A DNA stretch of 46,916 nucleotides from Candidatus Gastranaerophilales bacterium (lineage in GTDB: Bacteria; Cyanobacteriota; Vampirovibrionia; Gastranaerophilales; Gastranaerophilaceae). Location: assembly GCA_944324855.1 (NCBI GenBank), contig CALUXY010000013.1, forward strand, positions 1 through 46,916, given 5' to 3'. Shown here piece by piece: positions 9,265 through 18,148 of this stretch (position 1 is its first letter; each line of letters starts with the position of its first letter). The position numbers were made by a program, and so were the translations under genes. Below the pieces are notes generated by a model, which was given only the letters and a program-made list of their open reading frames with translations, was not told the origin of the DNA and searched no databases.

Positions 9265-9687
9265 ATGAAAGAAATTAATAACAATACAAATATTAAAAAT
9301 GTATCATTTAGAAATATTCCTCAGGAGAACATAGAAGATTTTGAAGACACATTATCAACTCTTCAAAACAATATGCTGAAAAGATGTGAACTGGAAGTTC
9401 CGGAATATGGTGATTTCTCAAGAGTAAAAGAAACTCTGCCTAATAATGACAACTCAACATACGCAGGAAATGTTTCATTAATTTGTGAACCGTCAGAAGA
9501 TAATCCCCAAAAAAGATATTTAATGTATAACCAGCAAAACCCGCAAAATGTAAAAGGACTTTCTTGTCTTGTAGGTTCCGGTACAAAAGAAGATATCTTG
9601 GAATTGCTGAAAGATGAAAATTTTGTAAATAACTTAAAGCAAAACAGTGACAGAATGTCTGAAAAAATGCAAATCATGAAATGGTAA
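9265..9687 (+). CDS. Small protein paired with the RelA/SpoT-like gene; unknown function
   Basis: A 140-residue soluble, acidic-to-neutral protein with no signal peptide or membrane segment and no family I recognise. It begins 2 bases after the stop of the 1735-residue gene and has its own AAGGAAG ribosome binding site 6 bases upstream, so the two are almost certainly co-transcribed. The N-terminus carries an NVSFRN motif. I associate this N-terminal style with lineage-specific Gastranaerophilales proteins. The position suggests an immunity protein, secretion chaperone or regulator for the large protein. None of these is shown by the sequence itself. Confidence 0.7.
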   Translation: MKEINNNTNIKNVSFRNIPQENIEDFEDTLSTLQNNMLKRCELEVPEYGDFSRVKETLPNNDNSTYAGNVSLICEPSEDNPQKRYLMYNQQNPQNVKGLSCLVGSGTKEDILELLKDENFVNNLKQNSDRMSEKMQIMKW

Positions 9688-9797
9688 TCCGACAGTTATA
9701 AATTTAGCCTTTTCTCTGATATTCAAATTGTAATTTTCTTAACAAAATAGCCCTCATATTAATACAGTGTTAATATACTGTATGAGGAGATTTTTGT

Positions 9798-10367
9798 ATG
9801 AAAAATTTTGTTATTTTGTTACTTATTATCGGATTTGGTTTATCAGTTGCAGAAAATACACTTGCAAACACTTTATACGGGTTATACAGCGATAATTCCA
9901 TAAAACAAACTCCTGCAACAGCTGCAGTAAGAAATTCACGTGCAAAAAATAAACGTACTCCTTCAAATAATAAAAATACTAAACAAACAGAATACAATCA
10001 AACATACATGCCGGATTATTCATCCAGATATCAGCAAAGACAAAGAGTTGGAAATACAGATGAATTAGTAAAAAAAGGCAGTAAAAACTACGGTCAATAC
10101 GGTAAAGCAATGCAAAGAACAAATCCTTTAACAATAGATAATCCGTACAATAGATTAAACAACAGTTACATGCCTGCCTGCCAACCGGCTGCTAATGCTG
10201 CAGCACTAAATTCCGGCGGGGATGCCGTAAAATTCAAGCGAGGAAAAGATGGAAATATTTACGGATACAATAAAAAAGGTAAAAAAATAGGAGTTTACAA
10301 AGTAAATAATAACGGAACTACAACATTATACGACACTCAAGGGAATCAAATGGGAACATTTAAATAA
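9798..10367 (+). CDS. Secreted small protein with GYNKKGKKIG C-terminal repeat
   Basis: A 189-residue protein with a clear N-terminal signal segment (residues 1 to about 22, MKNFVILLLIIGFGLSVA). A Gln/Asn/Ser-rich basic middle follows, including a Y-Q-x-R-Q-R stretch. The end alternates charged and Gly/Asn turns (DGNIYGYNKKGKKIGVYKVN, then NGTTTLYDTQGNQMGTFK). This ending resembles short beta-hairpin repeats of the kind D/N-G-x-x-Y. It is expected in the periplasm or outside the cell. GAGGAG lies 9 bases before the ATG. A strong hairpin terminator follows at 10371. Function unknown. Confidence 0.75.
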   Translation: MKNFVILLLIIGFGLSVAENTLANTLYGLYSDNSIKQTPATAAVRNSRAKNKRTPSNNKNTKQTEYNQTYMPDYSSRYQQRQRVGNTDELVKKGSKNYGQYGKAMQRTNPLTIDNPYNRLNNSYMPACQPAANAAALNSGGDAVKFKRGKDGNIYGYNKKGKKIGVYKVNNNGTTTLYDTQGNQMGTFK

Positions 10368-10370
10368 ATG

Positions 10371-10403
10371 AAAAGAGTTATGATATGATTTCATAACTCT
10401 TTT
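10371..10403. terminator. Bidirectional hairpin terminator
   Basis: A perfect 13-bp stem (AAAAGAGTTATGA / TCATAACTCTTTT) with a 7-base loop and T tracts on both strands. It lies between the convergent 189-residue gene and the OmpH gene and can serve both. Confidence 0.85.
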
Positions 10404-10427
10404 TCATTATACATATTTTTATTTCTG

Positions 10428-10892
10428 CTATTTTACAAGTTTTGCAACTTCATTGGTAATATCAGTTCCGCCGTAAATTACAACACTTTTTGCTAAAACA
10501 ATCGGATATCCTTTTGATTTAGCATATTGAGAAATAGTTTTTGTTACACTTGCATCAATCGCTGCCAGTTTTCCTGAGAAAGCTTTGTTATTAGCAGCTC
10601 TTTTGTTCATAAGTTCTTTTTCATATTTTGCTCTTGCAGCTTGTTTAGCTTGAGGTGTTTTTTGTTTATCTACATCATCTTGAGCATTTTTTAACCAAGT
10701 TTTCAATTCAGAAGCTTTAGCTTTTTGTTCGCTTTTCAGTGCTGCAACTTGAGATGAAGAATTTAAAACTTTATCTATGTTTACAACAGCAATAGTAGGA
10801 GCTGTAGCATTAGATATTGCAAGATTAGCTGTACCAAAACCAATACCAAATGCAAATGCAACAGCCATTAATAATTTTACTTGTTTTTTCAT
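10428..10892 (-). CDS. OmpH/Skp family periplasmic chaperone
   Basis: A 154-residue protein of the length usual for Skp/OmpH, which holds unfolded outer-membrane proteins in the periplasm. Visible parts: a signal peptide (about residues 1-29), the family's opening strand IAVVNIDKVLNSS, and a long Lys/Ala-rich helical hairpin (about 45-125, SEQKAKASELKTWLKNAQDD). It closes with the typical SKGYPIVLAKSVVIYGGTDI, then TNEV. GAGAGGT lies before the ATG. A hypothetical gene lies 47 bases upstream on the same strand and may share its transcript. No bamA or lpxD neighbour is seen, unlike in proteobacteria. Confidence 0.88.
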   Translation of the reverse strand: MKKQVKLLMAVAFAFGIGFGTANLAISNATAPTIAVVNIDKVLNSSSQVAALKSEQKAKASELKTWLKNAQDDVDKQKTPQAKQAARAKYEKELMNKRAANNKAFSGKLAAIDASVTKTISQYAKSKGYPIVLAKSVVIYGGTDITNEVAKLVK

Positions 10893-10939
10893 TACTAAAC
10901 CTCTCTTACTTCATATTGACAATCCAATTATATCAATAA

Positions 10940-11503
10940 TTAGAAAAATTTCAATAATTTTGAAATTGATTTAGATTTTTTAGATAACAACTCGGCTGCT
11001 TTTTCAAACATATTCTTTTTCGGAGGAATTACAACACCATCAGGAGTAACTTTCATCGTTTTGATATTATAATATTTTGTAATTGCTTGATATTCTTTTG
11101 CTCCGTCTGCAGTTTCTGTTTTAAACTGTGCATCTTTTAAGATATGGTTTCCTATCTTAATTGTACGCGGACGGTTAAATTGTTCACGCAAAAAAGCAAA
11201 TTTACCATCGTACGTATAAGCAGATATATCACTTGAAAGTGTTTCAATATCGTATAATTTCCCTTTGTCGGTTGCAGCATCAACAAAATTCGAAACAACA
11301 TAATTCATGACTTTATTAATTTTATGACCGCCAAGATCCAATGTTTGCGGTTTGTTCATAATTGCGCATAAACGTCCGGCATTGTCTTTCATATATGTTA
11401 CATATTTGGATTTTACAGGTCCTTTATTATGCTGAACAATTGCAACTTTCATTTTTGCATTATCAGGCAACACATAAGATAAATCTACACCGTAAGAATT
11501 CAT
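10940..11503 (-). CDS. Hypothetical protein, 187 residues
   Basis: No family recognised. No signal peptide. The sequence alternates likely beta strands (MKVAIVQHNKG, YVTYMKDNAGRLCAIM, KINKVMNYVVSNFVD) and ends in a basic Lys/Ser-rich helix (FEKAAELLSKKSKSISKLLK). The start is well supported by AAAGGAG 6 bases upstream of the ATG. It lies 47 bases ahead of the OmpH gene on the same strand, which suggests co-transcription. Confidence 0.7.
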   Translation of the reverse strand: MNSYGVDLSYVLPDNAKMKVAIVQHNKGPVKSKYVTYMKDNAGRLCAIMNKPQTLDLGGHKINKVMNYVVSNFVDAATDKGKLYDIETLSSDISAYTYDGKFAFLREQFNRPRTIKIGNHILKDAQFKTETADGAKEYQAITKYYNIKTMKVTPDGVVIPPKKNMFEKAAELLSKKSKSISKLLKFF

Positions 11504-11787
11504 GAAAAATCTCCTTTTGTTGGCGATACTTTTATTAGAAAAACCATCATATTTTTTTTTGCTATCATGACAAAAAATTGTAACAAAAATGTAATAAATT
11601 GGAGATTAAGTGATTAGGCGATTAAGTGATTAAGCAAATGAAAAGAAGTTGGAAATGCGGCTAAGTAGTCAAGTAGTTAGGCCGCTAAGTAAAACCAACA
11701 CTCCTTGTCAACCTGAAGGGGTAAATAATTTTACGTCATCCCGAACTTGTTTCGGGAGCTTGTCAACGTTGAATTCCAGTGAGTAGT

Positions 11788-11803
11788 GTGCAATTTATTG
11801 CAC
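11788..11803. repeat. Palindrome GTGCAATTTATTGCAC, copy 2
   Basis: Identical to 3846-3861 and preceded by GTGAGTAGT against GTGAGTAGA in copy 1. The shared flank shows that the palindrome travels as part of a longer repeat. Confidence 0.7.
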
Positions 11804-11820
11804 AAAAGAATTAAGAACAT

Positions 11821-11909
11821 GAAAGATTGCTGCGTTTCGCACGTAATGACGTAAAAACGTCTACTCACTAACCACCCACTTAGCCACTTAATCACTTAAT
11901 CACTTGTTT
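11821..11909 (-). repeat. Composite interspersed repeat, inverted copy
   Basis: On the minus strand it reads CAAGTGATTAAGTGATTAAG, a GTGGCTAAGTGGG phrase, GTTAGTGAGTAGAC, a T run, CGTCATTACGTGCGAAACG, then GCAATCTTTC. The parts match those at 3733-3840, although the 9-mer array is on the other side of the GTGAGTAGAC part. Confidence 0.65.
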
Positions 11910-12009
11910 AAACAGTTATGTTGTCACTAAAACATGTTTGTGAGAAACTAATTATAAATGACTAATTTATAGTTTAAAGTAGAAATATATAGATAAAGGA
12001 AAAACAACT

Positions 12010-14097
12010 ATGGCAAGAAAAACACCATTGGAAAAGATTAGAAACATTGGTATTGCTGCTCACATTGATGCCGGCAAAACCACTACAACTGAGCGTATCC
12101 TGTTCTATACAGGTAAAACTCATAAAATTGGTGAAGTACACGACGGTGCAGCGGTTACTGACTTTATGGAACAAGAACGTGAACGTGGTATCACAATTCA
12201 GTCAGCAGCTGTTACTGCAACTTGGAAAGGTCACCAAATCAACATTATTGACACACCGGGCCACGTTGACTTTACAATCGAAGTTGAACGTTCACTCCGT
12301 GTATTAGACGGCGTTGTTGCTGTATTCTGTGCAGTAGGCGGTGTTCAATCTCAATCAGAAACAGTTTGGAGACAAGCTAACAGATACGAAGTACCTCGTA
12401 TGGTATTCGTTAACAAAATGGATAGAACCGGAGCAAACTTCTATCGTGTAGTTGACCAAATTAAAAACAGATTAGGTGCTAACGCACACCCTATCAGATT
12501 ACCTATCGGTGCAGAAGACCAATTCAAAGGCCTTATCGACTTATTCACAATGAAAGCTGAAATCTACACTAACGATTTAGGTACAGATATTAAAGAAGAA
12601 GAAATCCCTGCAGATATGCTTGAAAAAGCTCAAGAATACAGAGATGCATTGGTTGAAGCTATTGCAGAAACTGATGATGACCTTATGATGAAATACTTAG
12701 AAGGCGAAGAAATCTCTGTTGACGAATTGAAAAAAGGCTTAAGAAAAGCAGTTTGTGATAACAAAATTGTTCCTGTTACCTGCGGTACTGCGTTCAAAAA
12801 CAAAGGGGTTCAATTATTATTAGACTCTATTGTTGAATTAATGCCTTCACCTGTTGATGTAAAAGCTATCGAAGGTGAATTAGAAGACGGTACAAGAGTA
12901 GAAAGACATTCATCAGATGAAGAACCGTTCTCAGCTTTAGCATTCAAAGTTATGACAGACCCTTATGTTGGTCGTTTAACATTTATGAGAATATATTCAG
13001 GTAAACTTACATCCGGTTCTTACGTTCTTAACGCTACAAACGGCAAAAAAGAGCGTATTTCAAGACTTGTTAGAATGTATGCTGATCAAAGACTTGAAGA
13101 AGATGAAGTTTACGCAGGTGATATCTGCGCAGCAGTTGGTTTAAAAGATACAACTACAGGTGATACATTATGTGATGAAAAAGCACCTATTATCTTAGAA
13201 AAAATCAACTTCCCTGAACCGGTTATTTCTGTTGCTATTGAACCTAAAACAAAAGCAGACCAGGATAAAATGGGTATTGCACTACAAAAACTTGCAGAAG
13301 AAGATCCGTCATTCAGAGTTAAATCTGATACAGAAACAGGTCAAACAATTATTTCCGGTATGGGTGAACTTCACCTTGATATCATCGTTGACCGTCTATT
13401 AAGAGAATTCAAAGTAGATGCTAACGTTGGTAAACCTCAAGTTGCTTACCGTGAAACAATCAGAGGTAATGCTGATCAAGATTCTAAATTCATCAGACAA
13501 TCTGGTGGTAAAGGTCAATACGGTCACGTTAAAATTCAAATTGAGCCGGCAGAAGAAAATGCAGGATTCGTATTTGAAAATAAAATCGTTGGTGGTGCTA
13601 TTCCTAAGGAATACATTGAACCTGCAAGAAAAGGTATGGAAGAAGCTCTTGAAGGCGGTATCTTAGCAGGATTTCCAATGATTGACGTTAAAGTTACTTT
13701 GTATGATGGTTCATATCACGAAGTCGACTCTTCTGAAATGGCGTTCAAAATTGCCGGTTCTATGGCAATTAAAGAAGGTACAAGAAAAGCTAAACCTTGT
13801 ATCCTTGAACCTATGATGAAGGTTGAAATTGAAGTTCCTGAAGAAAATACCGGTGATATTATCGGTGATATATCTTCTCGCCGCGGACGTGTTGAAGGTA
13901 TGGAAATCATTGAAGGAACAGGAATCCAAAAAATCAGAGCTATTGTTCCATTGGCTGAAATGTTCGGTTATGCTACTGATATCCGTTCAAAAACTCAAGG
14001 CCGCGGTACATTCTCTATGGAATTCCAATGCTACGAACAAGTTCCTGCAAATATCGAAAAAGAAATTATCGAAAAATCAGGAGCTGCAAAAGCATAG
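12010..14097 (+). CDS. fusA: Elongation factor G
   Basis: A 695-residue translational GTPase that moves tRNAs and mRNA through the ribosome and helps recycle it. Full length for the family (about 690-700). G1 is AHIDAGKT (residues 17-24). The switch I region carries [11 protein letters not shown]3 is DTPGH and G4 is NKMD. Domain IV and V sequences are canonical ([29 protein letters not shown]). AAAGGA lies 8 bases before the ATG. The gene is not in a str operon here: rpsL, rpsG and tuf are absent and both neighbours are lineage-specific. It has its own terminator at 14113. The canonical switch and domain IV motifs favour the main EF-G over a specialised paralogue. Confidence 0.97.
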   Translation: MARKTPLEKIRNIGIAAHIDAGKTTTTERILFYTGKTHKIGEVHDGAAVTDFMEQERERGITIQSAAVTATWKGHQINIIDTPGHVDFTIEVERSLRVLDGVVAVFCAVGGVQSQSETVWRQANRYEVPRMVFVNKMDRTGANFYRVVDQIKNRLGANAHPIRLPIGAEDQFKGLIDLFTMKAEIYTNDLGTDIKEEEIPADMLEKAQEYRDALVEAIAETDDDLMMKYLEGEEISVDELKKGLRKAVCDNKIVPVTCGTAFKNKGVQLLLDSIVELMPSPVDVKAIEGELEDGTRVERHSSDEEPFSALAFKVMTDPYVGRLTFMRIYSGKLTSGSYVLNATNGKKERISRLVRMYADQRLEEDEVYAGDICAAVGLKDTTTGDTLCDEKAPIILEKINFPEPVISVAIEPKTKADQDKMGIALQKLAEEDPSFRVKSDTETGQTIISGMGELHLDIIVDRLLREFKVDANVGKPQVAYRETIRGNADQDSKFIRQSGGKGQYGHVKIQIEPAEENAGFVFENKIVGGAIPKEYIEPARKGMEEALEGGILAGFPMIDVKVTLYDGSYHEVDSSEMAFKIAGSMAIKEGTRKAKPCILEPMMKVEIEVPEENTGDIIGDISSRRGRVEGMEIIEGTGIQKIRAIVPLAEMFGYATDIRSKTQGRGTFSMEFQCYEQVPANIEKEIIEKSGAAKA

Positions 14098-14112
14098 AAA
14101 TAAAACAATAGC

Positions 14113-14142
14113 AAAAAGGGCAGCTTTTTAGCTGCCCTTTTT
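14113..14142. terminator. Bidirectional hairpin terminator after fusA
   Basis: A 13-bp perfect stem (AAAAAGGGCAGCT / AGCTGCCCTTTTT) with a TTTT loop. It has U-tracts on both strands, so it also ends the convergent 488-residue gene. Confidence 0.9.
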
Positions 14143-14170
14143 GTTGTTTATAATTATGGAATAACATTAT

Positions 14171-15637
14171 CTATGCAGAACCCCATTTGAATGTTGCAGA
14201 GATTGCATCCTCTCTTAATTTCTTTACTGAATCTATTTCTGTTGTAATTGAATTTAATTCCGATGACAAAGCAGTAATTTCAGAATCCCAATAAGACTCT
14301 TTTGATTCTAAATCAGCTCTTGCTGCATCATACCATGCAGTAACGGTATCTCTTGCAGCGCTGTCAGCTTTTTCTACAACATAGTTTTGTGTTTCAAAAT
14401 AATCTAATCCTTGAGCTTTCGCATAACCGCCGGTTACAGGAGATGTTACATTAACTAACTGGTACAAACCTGATTTCAAACCTGCTTGTAAATTATCTAC
14501 ATTTGAAACCGTTGTATATGTTGAATTGTTAATTACATAATATTCCTGAACGATTGATCCATCATCCTTAGTGACTTCATGTAAACCGAGTTGTGCCGCA
14601 ACATTAAAATGCTGAACAGTAAGTGTGGTATCAGGAGCTCCATTAACCTCTGTCTTCTTCCAGGTTCTGCTGCCATTGAATGCTGCAGCGAATATTGAAC
14701 CATAGTAGCTAAACATTTGTGATAACTGTTTAGCATAAACAGAATTTAACTCCGGCACAATTGCATCATTAGGATCTGTAACTCCATCAGCCCAGTACAT
14801 AGAACCAGCCGCATCTCCCACAATTGACAAATCACTTGCATTTTTAATTATATAGAAAGTACCTTTAGTTGGAGTAACTTCTGATTCCGCTGTTAATTTA
14901 GAATTTGTATAATATTTACCCGTCCCGCCATTATCATAAAATAGAACTCCGCCGGATTGATAACCATTACGAAGCAAATGTTTCAATACAGCTTCGCCTA
15001 TCGCCGGTTCACCTGACGAATTTGCATCTGTTTTCCAGGCTTCACCGGTATATAAATGTTGAAAAGTATCACTTAAACCACCTGCCGCTCCCGACGTTCC
15101 TACTTCAAGACTTTTATAGTCATTACCACCGGAATACAAAACCAACAACTCAGACATGGCAGCTAAAGTATAATCTTCAACAGTCGTCATTGTTGGTGTA
15201 CCGGCTGTACCAGTTGCTCCGGCTGCGCCAGCTGTACCAGTACCAGCTGCACCGGCTGCAGGTGTTGTATATTTATTTAATACATTAACAACAACATTTA
15301 GCATTGCATCACTCAAGATAACACGACCGTATGTATCTGTTAAAATCATACTGTCCGAAACTTTTCTATCAACTTTACCGTCAGCATTAATTATACTGTC
15401 GAAGAAATTATTATTATCCTGAGCCATCAAGTAACCATAAGTTACATCTTTATAACCGTTTGTCGTTGAATATTGAATCTTAGTATTTTGGAGTTTTGCG
15501 TAATACAATTTAGCCAGGTCTGTTGCTTCTCTGGTTAACATGGTTTTACGCTTAGAGTTAAGCTGTATTTGCATTTCAACATCCGCTTTTCTGGATGTCA
15601 ATGCCAATAATCTAACTTGTGATACCGCTAAACCCAT
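14171..15637 (-). CDS. MGLAVSQ-type protein with helical ends; possible axial or surface protein
   Basis: A 488-residue protein of no named family that I recognise. It starts MGLAVSQVRLLALTSRKADV and continues as a long amphipathic helix to about residue 55. It ends in another helix with heptad spacing (SELNSITTEIDSVKKLREDA). A variable middle separates the two. Near residues 125-147 there is an Ala/Gly/Thr-rich run with short Gly-x-y repeats. No signal peptide. The plan of conserved helices at both ends with a variable centre is that of flagellar axial proteins, but there is no direct flagellin match. AGGAGT lies 7 bases before the ATG. I recall paralogues with the same N-terminus in Gastranaerophilales genomes. 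Confidence 0.7.
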   Translation of the reverse strand: MGLAVSQVRLLALTSRKADVEMQIQLNSKRKTMLTREATDLAKLYYAKLQNTKIQYSTTNGYKDVTYGYLMAQDNNNFFDSIINADGKVDRKVSDSMILTDTYGRVILSDAMLNVVVNVLNKYTTPAAGAAGTGTAGAAGATGTAGTPTMTTVEDYTLAAMSELLVLYSGGNDYKSLEVGTSGAAGGLSDTFQHLYTGEAWKTDANSSGEPAIGEAVLKHLLRNGYQSGGVLFYDNGGTGKYYTNSKLTAESEVTPTKGTFYIIKNASDLSIVGDAAGSMYWADGVTDPNDAIVPELNSVYAKQLSQMFSYYGSIFAAAFNGSRTWKKTEVNGAPDTTLTVQHFNVAAQLGLHEVTKDDGSIVQEYYVINNSTYTTVSNVDNLQAGLKSGLYQLVNVTSPVTGGYAKAQGLDYFETQNYVVEKADSAARDTVTAWYDAARADLESKESYWDSEITALSSELNSITTEIDSVKKLREDAISATFKWGSA

Positions 15638-15734
15638 GTGGGCACTCCTTTTTTCATTCCTAATATTCTATATATCGGATTATTTTTTTAAAACTTTAGT
15701 TTTTTTATACATGTTGTTACATTTGTTAACATGT

Positions 15735-15770
15735 AAAAAGAGGGCAGAAATAACATTCTGCCCTCTTTTT
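15735..15770. terminator. Strong hairpin terminator
   Basis: A 15-bp perfect stem (AAAAAGAGGGCAGAA / TTCTGCCCTCTTTTT) with a 6-base loop. It follows the winged-helix gene on the minus strand and insulates it from the 488-residue gene downstream. Confidence 0.9.
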
Positions 15771-15788
15771 TATCCTCATATAGTAAAA

Positions 15789-16010
15789 TTAAACTAATTT
15801 TACAGAAACTGATTTTGGTTTTCTTGTATAAGAAATTTTATCTTCTCTAGATAACCAACCTAATCCCATTGAAACAAAATTTTCATCAAGGTCTAAATCT
15901 TTAGTCATTTTGTTGATTGTAACTTCGCCTTTATCTGCTAAGTAATTGTAGATTTGACCAGCTGATTCAATAATTTGTTCTTGCATTTCTTTTCTAACTT
16001 TTGTTGCCAT
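15789..16010 (-). CDS. Winged helix-turn-helix protein (DUF2582-like)
   Basis: A 73-residue protein, almost entirely one winged-helix domain: helix 1 (QIIESAGQIYNYLADKG), the short strand EVTI, helices NKMTKDLDLDENFVSMGLGW and a wing (LSREDKISYTRKPKSVSVKL). This size and pattern fit the small DUF2582 family, whose function is not established. The first 12 residues are charged and probably helical. It could bind DNA or act as a protein-binding winged helix. The gene is monocistronic, with AAGGAG upstream of the ATG and a strong terminator downstream. Confidence 0.8.
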   Translation of the reverse strand: MATKVRKEMQEQIIESAGQIYNYLADKGEVTINKMTKDLDLDENFVSMGLGWLSREDKISYTRKPKSVSVKLV

Positions 16011-16132
16011 GTTGTGATTCTCCTTGTTTCTAAACTTCTTTCGCTATCCTATCTTGATAACATAAGTATAGTACGTAAAAAGTGTATTTAATACAATCAT
16101 CATTTAGTATGATTTTTCGTATAACTAAAGTA

Positions 16133-17008
16133 TTATTTTGTTGCGTGGATAAGAACAGAATTTGTTTTAAGTGTTATTTCTTTACCCTCTAAATTGTCCT
16201 GAACTTCTTTTATATATTTATCAACTTTTTCTTCATCGAAAAATTTAAGAAAACGTTCTTTCATTGAAGGCCTGTCAGGGGAAGGCGGCGAAACAAACCA
16301 AGGAATAACCATTTCACGGGTTACTTTGTATTTAGATTCTATTGCATGAATCAATGTTGATGAATTGGAAAATCCGGCCTTCACAAGATTGTTTTTTAAA
16401 GTAAAATCATCAAAATTACACAAAGAATCCGTTATATCTGACATAATTTTATTCTCTGCATCTTTAAATTCATAATAATTTTCGATTGCACCGGGTTCCA
16501 AAAGTTCCCAATACCTCGTATTTGAACGAATAATCGGTTCAAATGCACAGAAATATCCGCCCGGTTTTAAAACTCGGTAAATTTCATTTATCGCAGGCTG
16601 CTTATCAACAATATGCACCAATACTGAACGCATTAAAACTTTATCTATGGAATTTTCAGGTAATGTTAAATCTTCACATGATGCATTCAAAAATTCATAT
16701 TTAGCATTGATCGGATGATTATCTAAAAAACTTTTACAAGAATCAAGACAGTCTTGAAATTTATCGGAAAAAATTACTTTACCGTTTCCTTTAGCCTGTT
16801 CGATAATATCTAAAGCTTTAAATGCTAATAGCCCTGTTCCTGTACCTATATCAAGAACTGTTTCATCTGGTTTTATCTGTGCCATTTTAACAACAGCATC
16901 TCCAACGGAATCCAGCCAGGCCATTGTTTGAGATTTCATTTCATCTGTCAAAGCAGAAAATCTGGTCTCCATTAACCATTGGGTCCAATTCTTGCATAAT
17001 GTACTCAT
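16133..17008 (-). CDS. SAM-dependent class I methyltransferase
   Basis: A 291-residue Rossmann-fold methyltransferase. Motif I is VLDIGTGTGLLAF (about residues 50-62). An acidic position after the second strand is VIFSD, motif post-II is IDKVLMRSVLVHI, and a YRVLKPGGYF loop is typical of the UbiE/Methyltransf_11 group. The substrate cannot be read from the sequence. The N-terminal segment (NWTQWLMETRFSALTDEM) and the C-terminal VIPWFVSPPSPDRPSMKERF likely form a substrate lid. It is the last gene of a minus-strand operon and starts 17 bases after tsaB, with AAAGGAT before the ATG. The operon otherwise serves tRNA modification, but linkage alone does not make this a tRNA enzyme. Confidence 0.85.
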   Translation of the reverse strand: MSTLCKNWTQWLMETRFSALTDEMKSQTMAWLDSVGDAVVKMAQIKPDETVLDIGTGTGLLAFKALDIIEQAKGNGKVIFSDKFQDCLDSCKSFLDNHPINAKYEFLNASCEDLTLPENSIDKVLMRSVLVHIVDKQPAINEIYRVLKPGGYFCAFEPIIRSNTRYWELLEPGAIENYYEFKDAENKIMSDITDSLCNFDDFTLKNNLVKAGFSNSSTLIHAIESKYKVTREMVIPWFVSPPSPDRPSMKERFLKFFDEEKVDKYIKEVQDNLEGKEITLKTNSVLIHATK

Positions 17009-17025
17009 TTTTAAATCCTTTTAAC

Positions 17026-17652
17026 TTACTTTTTAAGTGTAACAGGCGGCGGTTGAATATATAACGGTAACAATTTATGCCAATCACACTCATCTGTTTC
17101 TATACGTTCCATTGCTATATCCGATAAGATTTTCCCTAAATCAAAATCAGACTGCTGATATGATATTACACGATTTCCCAAATTTTGAAATCGTTCAAAC
17201 AATCTATCATCGGTTATTACATTATGCCCTTTAACTTTTTCATCAACTTCTTCTAACTCAACAGCGCCATATAATTCTTTATCGTATAAATACGCTTTGT
17301 TTTTTCTTGCATCTAATGCCACTATATATTCATCATTCATTGCTCTTGATAATATCTCAAGGGAAGAAATTCCTATTGCTTTTATATTAAGTTCCTGAGC
17401 CATTACTCTTGCAACAGTTGTACACGCTCTTATACCGGTAAAACTTCCGGGACCTACATTTGTCGCAATTGCATCAATATCAGACGGTGTCATAGAATTT
17501 TCTTTTAAAACATTTTTAATGGTAGAAATTAAATATGCAGAATGATAATTTCTTTCATCAGATTTAAGAATTTTTGAAGAAAGTATTTTATCATCATCTC
17601 TCAATAATATATATGTCTTATCAAGACAGGTATCAAATGCTAATAGTTTCAA
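17026..17652 (-). CDS. tsaB: tRNA threonylcarbamoyladenosine biosynthesis protein TsaB
   Basis: A 208-residue ASKHA-fold protein. It partners TsaD and TsaE in transferring threonylcarbamoyl to A37 of ANN-decoding tRNAs. The signature parts are the opening LAFDTCLDKTYI, the H of NYHSAYL, and NVGPGSFTGIRACTTVA (about residues 64-80). The C-terminal part is short, as in many bacterial TsaB proteins. The start is TTG and shares four bases (TTGA) with the stop of tsaE, which implies translational coupling. GAAGGA lies about 9 bases upstream. tsaD and tsaC are not in the window. Confidence 0.93.
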   Translation of the reverse strand: MKLLAFDTCLDKTYILLRDDDKILSSKILKSDERNYHSAYLISTIKNVLKENSMTPSDIDAIATNVGPGSFTGIRACTTVARVMAQELNIKAIGISSLEILSRAMNDEYIVALDARKNKAYLYDKELYGAVELEEVDEKVKGHNVITDDRLFERFQNLGNRVISYQQSDFDLGKILSDIAMERIETDECDWHKLLPLYIQPPPVTLKK

Positions 17653-18110
17653 TTTTTAAGTCCTTCTATAATTTTATCCATACCTTTACCGATTGCTTTA
17701 AATTCAAAACATCTGTTTTCGTCATCATCATAAGTTACATTAATTTCTATTCTATCAAATGGAATCTCATTTTGAGAAAACTCTGCCCATTCTACAAAAG
17801 TCAATTGTTTACCTGTAGAGTACTCTCTCAATTCATCCGTTATTGTTTTAACACCTTCATTTTCAAGGCGGTATAAATCAAAATGATAAATAGGAATTTC
17901 TCCGGTATGATATTCATTTAAAATTGTGAAACTCGGACTTGTAACTTTTTCTTTGATATCAAGAGCTTCCGCAACATATCTTACAAATGCTGTTTTACCG
18001 GCGCCGATTTCTCCGAATAAATTTACAAAACATCCGTCTGTTGTTAATTTGGCAAATTTTGCTGCCAGTTTTTTTGTATCTTCTAATGATTTACAAACTA
18101 CTTTTACCAA
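17649..18110 (-). CDS. tsaE: tRNA threonylcarbamoyladenosine biosynthesis ATPase TsaE
   Basis: A 153-residue P-loop ATPase that drives the TsaB-TsaD cycle of t6A synthesis. Walker A is GEIGAGKT. The family motifs VTSPSFTILNEY, HFDLYRLEN and FVEWAEF are all present. Length is normal. The start codon is TTG with GGAG about 7 bases upstream. It lies 38 bases after the diguanylate cyclase gene and overlaps tsaB by four bases. Confidence 0.95.
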   Translation of the reverse strand: MVKVVCKSLEDTKKLAAKFAKLTTDGCFVNLFGEIGAGKTAFVRYVAEALDIKEKVTSPSFTILNEYHTGEIPIYHFDLYRLENEGVKTITDELREYSTGKQLTFVEWAEFSQNEIPFDRIEINVTYDDDENRCFEFKAIGKGMDKIIEGLKN

Positions 18111-18148
18111 TTTTTACTCCGTTATTTATTATTTTCAATAAGCTTTTA

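Larger units (their letters stand above)
11504..12009. other. Intergenic region built of interspersed repeats
   Basis: No coding frame of note. It contains a GTGATTAGGCGATTAAG array (11601-11637), CGGCTAAGTAG phrases (11658-11692), and a CGTCATCCCGAACTTGTTTC dispersed repeat with CCCGAA/TTCGGG arms (11734-11758). The palindrome GTGCAATTTATTGCAC lies at 11788-11803, and the inverted composite repeat at 11821-11909. The last 90 bases lead into the fusA ribosome binding site and must hold its promoter. Confidence 0.7.

Noticed and set aside
12010..14097. Part of a str operon or a specialised second EF-G
   Set aside because: rpsL, rpsG and tuf are absent, and the motifs are those of the ordinary EF-G, so only its isolated position is noted.
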